Below are positions 26,428 to 34,919 of a stretch of DNA of 64,000 nucleotides, one piece after another (the stretch's first letter is position 1; the number at the start of each line of letters is the position of its first letter). Below the pieces are notes generated by a model. The model worked only from the letters and a program-made list of their open reading frames with translations. It was not told the origin of the DNA and did no database searches. The stretch is from Burkholderia sp. Nafp2/4-1b (GTDB taxonomy: Bacteria; Pseudomonadota; Gammaproteobacteria; Burkholderiales; Burkholderiaceae). Location of the stretch: the NCBI RefSeq assembly GCF_003635165.1, contig NZ_ML058617.1, positions 62,001 to 126,000 of the forward strand, given 5' to 3'. The position numbers were made by a program, and so were the translations under genes.

Positions 26428-26666
26428 CGGAACGCGCAATCGAGGCAAGCGGCGCGAGAAGCCCGACCCACGAAGGCATGCCGGTGGCCCGAGCGCCGTT
26501 GGCATGCCGGGTCACATCGCGGCGACCGCCGCATGCCCGCCTCGCCGTCAGCTTCAGCGCGCGGAAATCGGGCGAGCCGGCGCGCGCCGGAACGACCTCC
26601 GGCTTTCGCAACGCAGCCGCCACGCGGCGGAACGGCATCCGGTTTCCCGCCACGCAGCCGCCCCCG

Positions 26667-27611
26667 CTACACCTGCCCCATCCACGTCGCCTTGCGCCGC
26701 GCCGGCGCATCGCCCACGCTCCCGCCTCCGCCCAGCACCTCGATCATGTAATCGACGAACGACGCGATCCGCGACGAGATCGCCGTGTTCCGGTAATACA
26801 CCGCGTTGATCGGCTGCTGGACGTCGAGCGTCTGCCGCACGAGCACCGGCACGAGCCGGCCGGCCTCGCGATCCTGCGCGGTCATGAAATCCGACAGGCA
26901 TACGATGCCCGCGCCTTCCAGCGCGAGCTGGCGCAGCGTCTCGCCGCTCGACGACCAGATGCCGGGCTCGATACGGGCAGGCTCGCCGTCCGCGCCGAGG
27001 ATCGGCCACACGTTCAGCGATTCGGGCTGCGTGAAGCCGAGCAGCGTGTGCTTGCCGAGATCCTCGACCTTGCGCGGCTGGCCGTGCGTTTCGATGTACG
27101 CCGGGCTCGCGAGAATGCGCACCCGGCTGTTGCCGATCCGCCGGCTGTGCAGGGTCGAGTCCTTCAGCCGGCCGATCCGGATCGCGACATCGGTGCGCCG
27201 CTCGAGCAGGTCGATGATCCCTTCGTTGCTGTTCAGCTCCAGGTCGACTTTCGGAAAGCGCTCGCGGTAGCCGCGCACGAGCGGCACGATCACGTGCAGC
27301 ATGAACGGCGTCGCGGCGTCGACGCGCAGCCGCCCCGACGGCATCTCGCGCCGCGCGAGCATCTGCTCCTCGGCGTTCTCGACCGACTCGATGATCGCGC
27401 GCGTGTCCTGCAGGAACGCGCGCCCTTCTTCGGTCAGTTCGAGCCGGCGGGTGGTCCGGCGCAGCAGCGTGGTCTTCAGCTTCTCCTCCAGGCGCGCGAG
27501 CGTGCGGCTCGTGGCCGACACGGTGAGGTCGAGCTGCTGCGCGGCAGCGGTGATCGAGCCGGTGTCGACCACGGCCGCAAAGGCCTGGAGTTCGTCGAGC
27601 GTGATTTTCAT
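26667..27611 (-). CDS. LysR-family regulator (YafC type)
   Basis: A 314-residue LysR regulator with an N-terminal winged helix (ITLDELQAFAAVVDTGSITAAAQQLDLTVSATSRTLARLEEKLKTTLLRRTTRRLELT) and an effector domain from about 95. It resembles the CrgA/YafC branch; in E. coli yafC is next to dkgB, and a dkgB gene lies in the block here. It is divergent from the MFS gene with 101 bases between. ATG 27611 is used; TTG 27623 upstream would put the start inside the palindrome. The palindrome TTGATTT-C-AAATCAA overlaps its promoter and recurs at 30269-30293. Confidence 0.9.
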   Translation of the reverse strand: MKITLDELQAFAAVVDTGSITAAAQQLDLTVSATSRTLARLEEKLKTTLLRRTTRRLELTEEGRAFLQDTRAIIESVENAEEQMLARREMPSGRLRVDAATPFMLHVIVPLVRGYRERFPKVDLELNSNEGIIDLLERRTDVAIRIGRLKDSTLHSRRIGNSRVRILASPAYIETHGQPRKVEDLGKHTLLGFTQPESLNVWPILGADGEPARIEPGIWSSSGETLRQLALEGAGIVCLSDFMTAQDREAGRLVPVLVRQTLDVQQPINAVYYRNTAISSRIASFVDYMIEVLGGGGSVGDAPARRKATWMGQV

Positions 27612-27613
27612 TG

Positions 27614-27628
27614 TTGATTTCAAATCAA
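27614..27628. promoter_or_regulatory. LysR-type operator at the lysR/MFS divergent promoter
   Basis: TTGATTTCAAATCAA is a perfect 15-bp palindrome three bases before the lysR start and 85 bases before the MFS start. The same core occurs in the middle of the redox block at 30269-30293. Confidence 0.7.
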
Positions 27629-27712
27629 AACAATTTGGTTTATAGCCCAGTTTTTCTGCAAAAGTAAAGGCGGCACACTGCGATCCATCCCTACCGGAAC
27701 CTGGATCCCATC

Positions 27713-28915
27713 ATGCCACTCGCCCTGCTTGCGCTGACCATCAGCGCCTTTGCCATCGGCACCACCGAATTCGTGATCGTCGGGCTGATTCCGACGATCG
27801 GCGCCAACCTCGGCGTCAGCCTGCCATCCGCCGGCCTGCTCGTCAGCCTCTATGCGCTCAGCGTCGCGATCGGCGCGCCGCTCCTCACCGCGCTCACCGG
27901 CCGCGTGCCGCGCAAGACGCTGCTCGCCGCGCTGATGGCGCTGTTTACCGTCGGCAACCTCGTCGCGTGGCAGGCGCCGACCTACGAATCGCTGATCGTC
28001 GCGCGCGTGCTCACCGGCCTCGCGCACGGCGTGTTCTTCTCGGTCGGCTCGATCATCGCGACCACGCTCGTGCCGAAGGACAAGGCGGCCAGTGCGATCG
28101 CGACGATGTTCAGCGGCATGACCGTCGCGTTCGTCGCCGGCATTCCGCTCGGCACCTTCATCGGCCAGCACTTCGGCTGGCGCGCGACGTTCCTGATCGT
28201 CGCGCTGTTCGGCCTCGTCGCGTTCGTCGGCGCGGTGGCGTTCGTGCCGCGCGGCCTGCCGCAAACACAGCCCGCGCCGCTCGCCCGCCAGTTCCGCGTG
28301 CTCGCCCAACCGCGCCTGCTGCTCGTCTATGCGATGACGGCGGTCGGCTACGGCGGCTCGCTGATCGCGTTCACCTACATGGCGCCGCTGCTCGAGCAGA
28401 TCGCCGGCTTCACGCCGTCGCAGGTCAGCCTCGTGCTCGTCGGCTACGGCGTGTCGGTCGCGTTCGGCAACGTGTGGGGCGGCAAGCTCGCTGACCACGT
28501 CGGCCCGGTCAAGGCGCTCAAGCGGATCTTCCTGCTGCTCGCGATCGTGCTGCTCGCGCTGACCTTCACGGTGCACGTGAAGTGGCTCGCGGTGCTGACG
28601 ATGCTCGCGTGGGGCGCCGTCGCGTTCGGCAACGTGCCGGGGCTGCAGGTGTACGTCGTCAAGCAGGCGCGTCACTTCGCGCCGGACGCGACCGACGTCG
28701 CGTCGGGCTTCAACATCGCCGCGTTCAACCTCGGCGTCGCGGGCGGCTCGTCGCTCGGCGGCCTGATCGTCGCGAACGTCGGCCTCGGCCATACGCCGTG
28801 GATCGCCGCCGCCGTCACGCTCGGCGCATTCGCGCTGACCGCGCTGAGCGGCCGTCTCGACCGCGGCCAGGGCCTGCCGGAACGCACGGCCGAACCCGTC
28901 GAACTCGCCCATTGA
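27713..28915 (+). CDS. MFS efflux transporter (DHA1 family, YdhP/AraJ type)
   Basis: A 400-residue inner-membrane protein with 12 predicted helices. The first helix region (LLALTISAFAIGTTEFVIVGLIPTIGANLGVSLPSAG) is the AraJ/YdhP-type drug:proton antiporter start; ALTGRVPRKTLL is the loop 2-3 signature, and GIPLGTFIGQHFGWRATF is motif C, seen in exporters. It probably exports a small toxic compound; the substrate is unknown. It is the first gene of the block behind the LysR palindrome, followed 28 bases later by the MoaF-like gene. Confidence 0.9.
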   Translation: MPLALLALTISAFAIGTTEFVIVGLIPTIGANLGVSLPSAGLLVSLYALSVAIGAPLLTALTGRVPRKTLLAALMALFTVGNLVAWQAPTYESLIVARVLTGLAHGVFFSVGSIIATTLVPKDKAASAIATMFSGMTVAFVAGIPLGTFIGQHFGWRATFLIVALFGLVAFVGAVAFVPRGLPQTQPAPLARQFRVLAQPRLLLVYAMTAVGYGGSLIAFTYMAPLLEQIAGFTPSQVSLVLVGYGVSVAFGNVWGGKLADHVGPVKALKRIFLLLAIVLLALTFTVHVKWLAVLTMLAWGAVAFGNVPGLQVYVVKQARHFAPDATDVASGFNIAAFNLGVAGGSSLGGLIVANVGLGHTPWIAAAVTLGAFALTALSGRLDRGQGLPERTAEPVELAH

Positions 28916-28943
28916 ACGTCACTTTTTGCAGGAGCTACTCAGC

Positions 28944-29267
28944 ATGAACGCATCGACCCAACGTCCGCCGTTCGCCGGCAAGACTTTCGAAGTCCGTTAC
29001 GACGGGCTCACCGCGCTCAACGCCTATGACGACGACGGCCGCCACATGCGCTACGAGATCACCGAAGGCGCGTACGCCGGCGCGAAGGGCGAAGTCGCGT
29101 ACACGTGGCAGCACGTCGCGGGCGAGACCTACGCGATCTCGTGGCAGGAAGCCGATCGCGCTACCGTCGTGCACATCGACGATTTCGCCGCCGGCACGTC
29201 GCGCTCGTTCTTTACCGCGGCGTCGCTCGATTTCCATCGGCTCGACGGCAGCCTGCGCGCGGTCTGA
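28944..29267 (+). CDS. MoaF-like small protein
   Basis: A 107-residue protein with the MoaF domain pattern: FAGKTFEVRYDGLTALNAY, GEVAYTWQHVAGETYAISWQEADRATVVHIDDF and FFTAASLDFHRLDG. The AISWQEAD..TVVHIDDF stretch is the recognisable core. MoaF was named from a molybdenum-cofactor/monoamine gene cluster, but the domain resembles a lipocalin-type beta barrel and no molybdenum role is shown. ATG 28944 has AGGAG about 11 bases upstream. Its place between an efflux pump and a flavin oxidoreductase suggests a small-ligand binding or enzymatic role in the same response. Confidence 0.78.
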   Translation: MNASTQRPPFAGKTFEVRYDGLTALNAYDDDGRHMRYEITEGAYAGAKGEVAYTWQHVAGETYAISWQEADRATVVHIDDFAAGTSRSFFTAASLDFHRLDGSLRAV

Positions 29268-29286
29268 ACGGACGGAGATGCCAACC

Positions 29287-30231
29287 ATGTCCACTTCACT
29301 CGCCACCCTCGCCGACGGCGGCTTCAGCATCGGCGTCGAACTGCCGCTCGACAACGACTGGACGCCGTCCGGCAACGCAAAACGCCGGCATGACGGCCGC
29401 CACCCCGGCGTGCCCAGCCTCGAAAGCCACGCGGAGCTCGCGCGACTGGCCGACACGCTCGGCTTCCGCGCACTCTGGGTGCGCGACGTGCCGGTGTACG
29501 ACCCGTCGTTCGGCGACGCCGCGCAGGTGTTCGAGACCTTCTCGTACCTCGGCTACCTCGCCGGCATCACCCGCGACATCCTGCTCGGCACCGCAGCCGT
29601 CGTGCTGCCGCTGCGCGAGCCGCTGCTGACGCTGAAGTCGGCCGCGTCGATCCAGGAACTGAGCCGCGGCCGCCTGCTGCTCGGCGTCGCGAGCGGCGAT
29701 CGCCCGGTCGAATATCCGCTGTTCGGCCGCGACTTCGCCACGCGCGGCACGAATTTCCGCAACCAGATCGCGCTGCTGCGCGACGGCGCGCGCGGGCACC
29801 TGCCGCCCGGCCTCGACGTGCTGCCTGCCGCGCGCTCGCCGGTGCCGCTGCTCGTCGCGGGTCTCGCGCAGCAGACGCCCGCATGGATCGGCGAACACAT
29901 GGACGGCTGCCTCGCGTATCCGGGCACGCCGGACGATCACGTGCAGCGCGTCGCGAACTGGCGCGCGGTGGCCGGCAACAAGCCGTACGTGAGCTTCATC
30001 CACCTCGACCTCGCGGAAGACCCGCACGAGCCGCTGCAGCGACACCGCTTCGGCGCGCGTGCCGGACGCATCGGGCTGATGGAAGAGCTCGCGGCGATGC
30101 GCGACGCAGGCGTGCAGCACATCGGCCTGCATTTCCGCCGCAACCTGCGTCCGCTCGACGAGACGATGTCCGAGATCGCGTCGGACGTGCTGCCCGCATT
30201 CCATGTGAAGGCGCTGGCCCGCGTCGCATAA
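29287..30231 (+). CDS. LLM-class (luciferase-like) flavin oxidoreductase
   Basis: A 314-residue TIM-barrel flavoprotein of the bacterial luciferase-like superfamily. Motifs are LARLADTLGFRALWVRDVP, DILLGTAAVVLPLREPLLTLKSAASIQELSRGRLLLGVASGDRPVEYPLFG, and the C-terminal GVQHIGLHFRRNLRPLDETMSEIASDVLPAF. These match the luciferase-type oxidoreductase group found with AraJ-type transporters. ATG 29287 is preferred over ATG 29278 because GGAG (29274-29277) lies 9 bases before it. The substrate is unknown; reduced FMN is expected as cosubstrate, supplied by a reductase not seen here. It lies 19 bases after the MoaF-like gene. Confidence 0.85.
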   Translation: MSTSLATLADGGFSIGVELPLDNDWTPSGNAKRRHDGRHPGVPSLESHAELARLADTLGFRALWVRDVPVYDPSFGDAAQVFETFSYLGYLAGITRDILLGTAAVVLPLREPLLTLKSAASIQELSRGRLLLGVASGDRPVEYPLFGRDFATRGTNFRNQIALLRDGARGHLPPGLDVLPAARSPVPLLVAGLAQQTPAWIGEHMDGCLAYPGTPDDHVQRVANWRAVAGNKPYVSFIHLDLAEDPHEPLQRHRFGARAGRIGLMEELAAMRDAGVQHIGLHFRRNLRPLDETMSEIASDVLPAFHVKALARVA

Positions 30232-30268
30232 GGCCGGCAAGCGCGACCGAACGGGCGCACCACCCCCC

Positions 30269-30293
30269 AATATTTGATTTCAAATCAAATATT
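30269..30293. promoter_or_regulatory. 25-bp perfect palindrome before dkgB
   Basis: A perfect inverted repeat centred on C30281; its inner 15 bases TTGATTTCAAATCAA are identical to the palindrome at the lysR/MFS promoter. It lies 89 bases before dkgB. This suggests a second promoter controlled by the same LysR regulator. As an AT-only stem it would be a weak terminator, and it lacks a GC core. Confidence 0.7.
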
Positions 30294-30381
30294 TTTGACC
30301 TCTGAAGGCGTTTATCTCATCAGTCGCAAGCGCCAGAATGACTTCCATACCGCAATCGTTCCACCTTTTCAGGAGCACATG

Positions 30382-31188
30382 ATGAGCAACATTCCCGCAT
30401 TCGGCCTCGGCACGTTCCGCCTGCAGGGCGAAGTCGTGATCGACTCGGTCCGCAACGGCCTCGAACTCGGCTACCGCGCGATCGACACCGCGCAGATCTA
30501 CGGCAACGAAGCCGAAGTCGGCGAAGCGATCGCCGCGTCGGGCGTGCGCCGCGAAGACCTGTTCCTGACGACCAAGATCTGGGTCGACAACTACGCACCG
30601 GAAAAGCTGGTCGCCAGCCTCGAGGAAAGCCTGCGCAAGCTGCGCACCGACTACGTCGACCTGACGCTGATCCACTGGCCGGCCCCGGACAACGGCGTGT
30701 CGCTCCAGGCCTTCATGACCGCGCTGGCCGACGCGAAGGCGAAGGGCCTCACGCGCCGGATCGGCGTCTCGAACTTCAACATCGAACTGACGAAGGAAGC
30801 GATCGCGGCCGTCGGCAAGGAGGCGATCGCGACGAACCAGATCGAACTGAGCCCGTACCTGCAGAACCGCAAGCTGGTCGAGTTCCTGAATGCCGAAGGC
30901 ATCCACGTGACCTCGTACATGACGCTCGCGTACGGCAAGGTGCTCGGCGACCCGGTGATCGGCGCGATCGCGCAACGCCACAACGCGACGCCGGCGCAGG
31001 TCGCGCTCGCGTGGGCGCTGCAGCTCGGCTACTCGGTGATTCCGTCGTCGACCAAGCGCGAGAACCTCGCGAGCAACCTGCTCGCGCAGACGCTGCGCCT
31101 GACCGACGAAGACATGGCGCAGATCGCCGCGCTCGAGCGCAACGGCCGCGAAGTCGATCCGGCCGGCCTCGCGCCGAAGTGGGACTGA
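30382..31188 (+). CDS. dkgB: aldo-keto reductase (2,5-diketo-D-gluconate/methylglyoxal reductase)
   Basis: A 268-residue NADPH aldo-keto reductase very similar to E. coli DkgB: IPAFGLGTFRLQGEVV, GYRAIDTAQIYGNEAEVGEAI (catalytic Asp and Tyr), TTKIWVDNY (Lys), LTLIHWPAP (His), the substrate region TNQIELSPYLQNRKLVEF and the NADPH-binding SVIPSSTKRENLASNL. DkgB reduces 2,5-diketogluconate and methylglyoxal. ATG 30382 has AGGAG six bases upstream; ATG 30379 is too close. It begins the second transcription unit of the LysR block, followed by OYE and a cyclase. Confidence 0.95.
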   Translation: MSNIPAFGLGTFRLQGEVVIDSVRNGLELGYRAIDTAQIYGNEAEVGEAIAASGVRREDLFLTTKIWVDNYAPEKLVASLEESLRKLRTDYVDLTLIHWPAPDNGVSLQAFMTALADAKAKGLTRRIGVSNFNIELTKEAIAAVGKEAIATNQIELSPYLQNRKLVEFLNAEGIHVTSYMTLAYGKVLGDPVIGAIAQRHNATPAQVALAWALQLGYSVIPSSTKRENLASNLLAQTLRLTDEDMAQIAALERNGREVDPAGLAPKWD

Positions 31189-31258
31189 AACGCCCTACCC
31201 TCAATCGAAATCGACCCGTCCGCGGCCCGCCGGCCGCGGCAAAAACAAGGACATCGAC

Positions 31259-32374
31259 ATGACCCAGGACCCGCTGTTCCAACCGCTGCAATTCGGCGCG
31301 CTGACGCTGCCGAACCGCATCGTGATGCCGCCGATGACGCGTTCGCGCGCCAGCCAGCCCGGCGACGAAGCCAACGAACTGATGGCCGCGTATTACGCGC
31401 AGCGCGCGAGTGCGGGCCTGATCGTCAGCGAAGGCACCTACATCGCGCCGCTCGGCAAGGGCTACGCGTGGACGCCCGGCATCCATACGCCGTCGCAGGT
31501 CGCCGGCTGGCGCAAGGTGACCGACGCCGTCCACGCGGCGCACGGCCGCATCTTCGCGCAGCTGTGGCACGTCGGCCGCCTGAGCCACACGAGCCTGCTC
31601 GGCGGCCAGCAGCCCGTGTCGTCGTCGCCGCTCCAGGCGAAGGGCGTGAACGTGTTCGTCGCCGCCGAGGACGGCAGCACGCCGGGCTTCGTGCAGGCGT
31701 CCGAGCCGCGCGCGCTGTCGGTCGACGAAATCCACGAGATCGTCGATCAATATCGCGCGGCCGCCCGCCACGCGATCGAAGCCGGCTTCGACGGCGTCGA
31801 GCTGCACGGCGCGAACGGCTACCTCGTGAACCAGTTCATCGACTCGAACGCGAACACGCGCACCGACGCGTACGGCGGCTCGCTGCAAAACCGGCTGCGG
31901 TTCCTGCGCGAAGTCACGCAGGCGCTGATCGAAGGGACCGGCGACGCATCGCGCGTCGGCATCCGCCTCGCGCCGCTGACCACGCTGAACGGCTGCGTCG
32001 ACGACGATCCGGAAACGACCTACCTCGCCGCCGCGACGCTGCTCGGCGAACTCGGCGTCGGCTATCTGCACATCGCGGAAGCCGACTGGGACGACGCGCC
32101 GCTGATGCCGGTCGAATTCAAGCAGCAGCTGCGTGCCGCGTTCCCGGGCGTGCTCATCTATGCCGGCGCGTACACTGCCGAGCGTGCGCGCGCGGCAATC
32201 GCCGGCGGCTGGGCCGACCTCGTCGCGTTCGGCCGCCCGTTCGTCGCGAACCCCGACCTGCCGGAGCGCCTGCGCACCGGTGCGGCGCTCGCGCCGCACG
32301 ATCGCAACACGCTGTTCGGCGGCGGCGCACAGGGGCTGACCGACTATCCGACGCTCGCGCAGGCCGCGGCGTGA
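31259..32374 (+). CDS. old yellow enzyme family NADH:flavin oxidoreductase (NemA-like)
   Basis: A 371-residue FMN-dependent ene-reductase (NemA/XenB type) that reduces activated alkenes, such as enones and maleimides, and nitro compounds. Motifs: LPNRIVMPPMTRSRA, QLWHVGRLSH, and the substrate-binding pair His183/Asn186 with Tyr188 in VELHGANGYLVNQFI, followed by RTDAYGGSLQNRLRF. FGRPFVANPDLPERL binds the FMN phosphate. The first ATG (MTQDPLFQPL) at 31259 is used. It is in line with dkgB and the cyclase gene (29 bases downstream). Detoxification of reactive carbonyls is likely. Confidence 0.93.
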   Translation: MTQDPLFQPLQFGALTLPNRIVMPPMTRSRASQPGDEANELMAAYYAQRASAGLIVSEGTYIAPLGKGYAWTPGIHTPSQVAGWRKVTDAVHAAHGRIFAQLWHVGRLSHTSLLGGQQPVSSSPLQAKGVNVFVAAEDGSTPGFVQASEPRALSVDEIHEIVDQYRAAARHAIEAGFDGVELHGANGYLVNQFIDSNANTRTDAYGGSLQNRLRFLREVTQALIEGTGDASRVGIRLAPLTTLNGCVDDDPETTYLAAATLLGELGVGYLHIAEADWDDAPLMPVEFKQQLRAAFPGVLIYAGAYTAERARAAIAGGWADLVAFGRPFVANPDLPERLRTGAALAPHDRNTLFGGGAQGLTDYPTLAQAAA

Positions 32375-32403
32375 CGAGCATCGCGAATCAACAGGAATCC
32401 AGA

Positions 32404-33366
32404 ATGAAAGCAACGCTCGCGCGGCTCGCGCTCGCCGCGATCCTGCCGTTGACGATGGCCCAGGCGGCGCACGCCGCGCCGGCCGCCTCCGCGGCCGACT
32501 GGTATCCGTCCGTGTATGGCGCGAATGATGAAATCGGCGCGGCCAACCTGCTGACGCCCGACGTGGTCAGGCAGGCGGTCGGCCTCGTGAAGGCCGGCAA
32601 GACCTATCCGCTGGCCGTGCCGGTCGACAAGAACCTGCCGGCGTTCCGCCACCGCAGCTTCCGGCTGTACAACGTGCAGGTCGGCCAACAGGCCGGCAAG
32701 AGCCTCGGCCCGAACAAGTTCACGTTCAACGACGAACTCGTGAACGCGTGGACCGGCGTCGGCACGCAGCTGAACGGCATCGGCCACATCGGCATCGACA
32801 ACGTGTACTACAACGGCAACCGGGCGGCCGATTTCGTGACCGTCGACGGCGTGAAGAAGCTGGGCGTCGAGAAGGTGCCGCCGATCGTCACGCGCGGCGT
32901 CGTGCTCGACATGACCGCTCACTACGGCAAGCCGATCGTGCCGGGCGGCACCGAGTTCACGGTCGCCGACATCCATGCCGTGCTGAAGAAGGAAGGGCTG
33001 ACGCTGCGCAAGGGCGACGTCGTGCTGTTCAACACCGGCTGGCTCGAGCTGATCGGCAAGGACAACAAGCAGTTTCTCGAAGTCGAGCCGGGCATCGGCA
33101 TGGAAGCCGCGAAGTGGCTCGCGGATCAGGGCATCGTCGCGTTCGGCGGCGATACGTGGGCGTCGGAGGTCTATCCGAATCCGCACACGCACGACGAATT
33201 CCCGATCAACCAGTACATGCTCGCGAAGCGCGGCATCTACAACCTGGAACTGATCGACAGCCGCGCGCTGGTGCGCGACAAGGCCTGGGAATTCCTGTTC
33301 GTGCTCGGCCAGCCGCTGTACGTCGGCTCGACGCAGGTCAACATCAACCCGGTCGCGATACGCTGA
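32404..33366 (+). CDS. exported cyclase-family (kynurenine-formamidase-like) protein
   Basis: A 320-residue protein with a cleavable signal peptide (MKATLARLALAAILPLTMAQAAHA), so periplasmic. The rest is a cyclase-fold (PF04199-type) domain: NDEIGAANLLTP, LNGIGHIGIDNVYYNG, RGVVLDMTAHYG, GDVVLFNTGWLE and HEFPINQYMLAKRGIYNLELID. In kynurenine formamidases the metal motif is HxGTHxD; here it is NGIGHIGID, so the first histidine is replaced by Asn, as in a divergent subgroup, and the activity may differ. ATG 32404 has AGGA 7-10 bases upstream. It ends the redox block. Confidence 0.85.
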   Translation: MKATLARLALAAILPLTMAQAAHAAPAASAADWYPSVYGANDEIGAANLLTPDVVRQAVGLVKAGKTYPLAVPVDKNLPAFRHRSFRLYNVQVGQQAGKSLGPNKFTFNDELVNAWTGVGTQLNGIGHIGIDNVYYNGNRAADFVTVDGVKKLGVEKVPPIVTRGVVLDMTAHYGKPIVPGGTEFTVADIHAVLKKEGLTLRKGDVVLFNTGWLELIGKDNKQFLEVEPGIGMEAAKWLADQGIVAFGGDTWASEVYPNPHTHDEFPINQYMLAKRGIYNLELIDSRALVRDKAWEFLFVLGQPLYVGSTQVNINPVAIR

Positions 33367-33518
33367 TTGCGCGGGCCGCGCGCCGATCGATTGCCGGGTG
33401 CCAGCGTGACCTGGCGGGCAGACGGCGGCCGTGACACGGCTGCGATCGCCAGGTCGACCGGCCGCACGGCGCGCGCCGCCCGCCACGCGCGCCGCGGGCC
33501 GCATCCGTCCCGCATGCT

Positions 33519-34184
33519 TCAGCCGAGCCGCATCGACAGTTCGACGTCGCCGCCGAACGGCACCGACAGGTAACCGTTGCGCGGCGCGCGCACATAGGCG
33601 AGGTAGTCCGGGCTGTATTCGGCGTTGTCGGCGACGACGAACGCACCGGGCCGCAGCCGCGACTCGACGCGCGCGAGGATCTCCGGATACAGCGCCTTCG
33701 CGCCGTCGAGCAGCAGTAGATCGACGGTGTCCGGCAGATCGGTCGCCAGCGTCCGCAATGCATCGCCTTCGCGGATCTCGACCAGATCGGCCAGCCCGGC
33801 CGCCGTCAGGTTCGCCCGCGCTCGCGCAACCTTCGACGCTTCGAATTCGCTCGTGATCACCCGCCCGCCGCCGTTGTCGCGCAGCGCCGCCGCGAGGTGC
33901 AGCGTCGAGATGCCGAACGACGTGCCGAATTCGACGATTGCCTTCGCGCCGCCGCTGCGCGCGAGCATGTACAGCAGCGTGCCCGTCTCGCGCGACACGG
34001 GAAGCGGATAGTCCTTCAGGCGCGCATACAACTCGGCGTAGTCGGTCTTGCTGCGCATTAGCCGCGCTTGCTCGTCGTGCGTCAGGTCGGCGAAATCCGG
34101 GTTCGATGCGGGCGACGACGCGTCGGCTTCGTCGAACAGGCGTGCGAGCAACGACGCGAGCGGGTCGTGAATCAGGGTGGTCAT
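33519..34184 (-). CDS. class I SAM-dependent methyltransferase (O-methyltransferase type)
   Basis: A 221-residue methyltransferase. The SAM-binding motif I is AIVEFGTSFGISTLHLAAAL (about 80-99), motif II VITSEFEASKVARARANL with the acidic ribose-binding Glu, and LLLLDGAKALYPEIL supplies the metal-site Asp of the COMT-type fold. The substrate is unknown; cation-dependent catechol-type methylation is a guess. It is divergent from the TetR at 34278 with 93 bases between and is probably its main target. Confidence 0.85.
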   Translation of the reverse strand: MTTLIHDPLASLLARLFDEADASSPASNPDFADLTHDEQARLMRSKTDYAELYARLKDYPLPVSRETGTLLYMLARSGGAKAIVEFGTSFGISTLHLAAALRDNGGGRVITSEFEASKVARARANLTAAGLADLVEIREGDALRTLATDLPDTVDLLLLDGAKALYPEILARVESRLRPGAFVVADNAEYSPDYLAYVRAPRNGYLSVPFGGDVELSMRLG

Positions 34185-34277
34185 GCGTTTCTCCGGTGTC
34201 GGGTTGAGTGCGTCAGTGCACGTGGCTAGAATATGACGAACTATTCATGTTTTACTATTCGCATTGGCAGACCCGTC
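34185..34277. promoter_or_regulatory. methyltransferase/tetR divergent operator region
   Basis: GAATA (34229-34233) and TATTC (34242-34246) form an inverted repeat, and ACTATTC occurs twice (34240-34246 and 34254-34260) 14 bases apart. This region is AT-rich relative to its surroundings and is a plausible TetR site. Confidence 0.4.
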
Positions 34278-34919
34278 ATGACCGACCGCCGCAACGCCCC
34301 GATCGCCTCGCGCAGACAGCCTCGGCAGGCGCGCTCGACCCAGCTCGTCGACGATGTGCTGGAGGGCGCTATTCAGGTTTTGGCGACGGAAGGCGCGCAG
34401 CGCTTCACGATGGCGCGCGTCGCCGAGCGTGCCGGCGTGAGCGTCGGCTCGCTGTACCAGTACTTCCCGAACAAGGCGGCCGTGCTGTTCCGGCTGCAGC
34501 ACGACGAGTGGCGGCAGACGGCCGACATGCTGTGCGCAATCCTGCAAGACCCGCGGACGACGCCGCCCGAGCGGCTGCGCAGCGCCGTCCACGCGTTCAT
34601 CCGGTCGGAATGCGACGAGGCGCCCATGCGCACCGCGCTCGACGACGCCGCGCCGCTTTATCGCGACGCGCCCGAGGCGCAGGAAGCGAGGGCCGAAGGC
34701 AAGCGGGCCTTCAGCGCGTTCATGCGCGAGGCGCTGCCCGACGTGCCCGACGCCACGCACGCACTCGCGTGCGAACTGGTCCTGACGACGCTCACGACGG
34801 GCGGCAAGGCGTTCTCCGAAACCGCGCGCACGCCGGCGGAAATCGACGCCTATTCGGACGCGATGGCCGACATGTTCTGCGCGTACCTCGCGCATCTGGT
34901 GCAGCAGGCTCGGGCCTGA
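34278..34919 (+). CDS. TetR-family regulator
   Basis: A 213-residue TetR protein. The DNA-binding domain is RQARSTQLVDDVLEGAIQVLATEGAQRFTMARVAERAGVSVGSLYQYFPNKAAVLFRL; the recognition helix GVSVGSLYQYF is standard. The C-terminal domain resembles the TetR_C group, with no clear ligand. ATG 34278 is chosen because the longer frame from 34233 would be coded by the operator region. It is divergent from the SAM methyltransferase, so it likely represses it. Confidence 0.9.
   Translation: MTDRRNAPIASRRQPRQARSTQLVDDVLEGAIQVLATEGAQRFTMARVAERAGVSVGSLYQYFPNKAAVLFRLQHDEWRQTADMLCAILQDPRTTPPERLRSAVHAFIRSECDEAPMRTALDDAAPLYRDAPEAQEARAEGKRAFSAFMREALPDVPDATHALACELVLTTLTTGGKAFSETARTPAEIDAYSDAMADMFCAYLAHLVQQARA

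Noticed and set aside
30269..30293. 25-bp AT-rich palindrome taken as a terminator of the LLM gene
   Set aside because: A stem made almost only of A-T pairs is weak, and its core recurs at the lysR promoter, which favours an operator.
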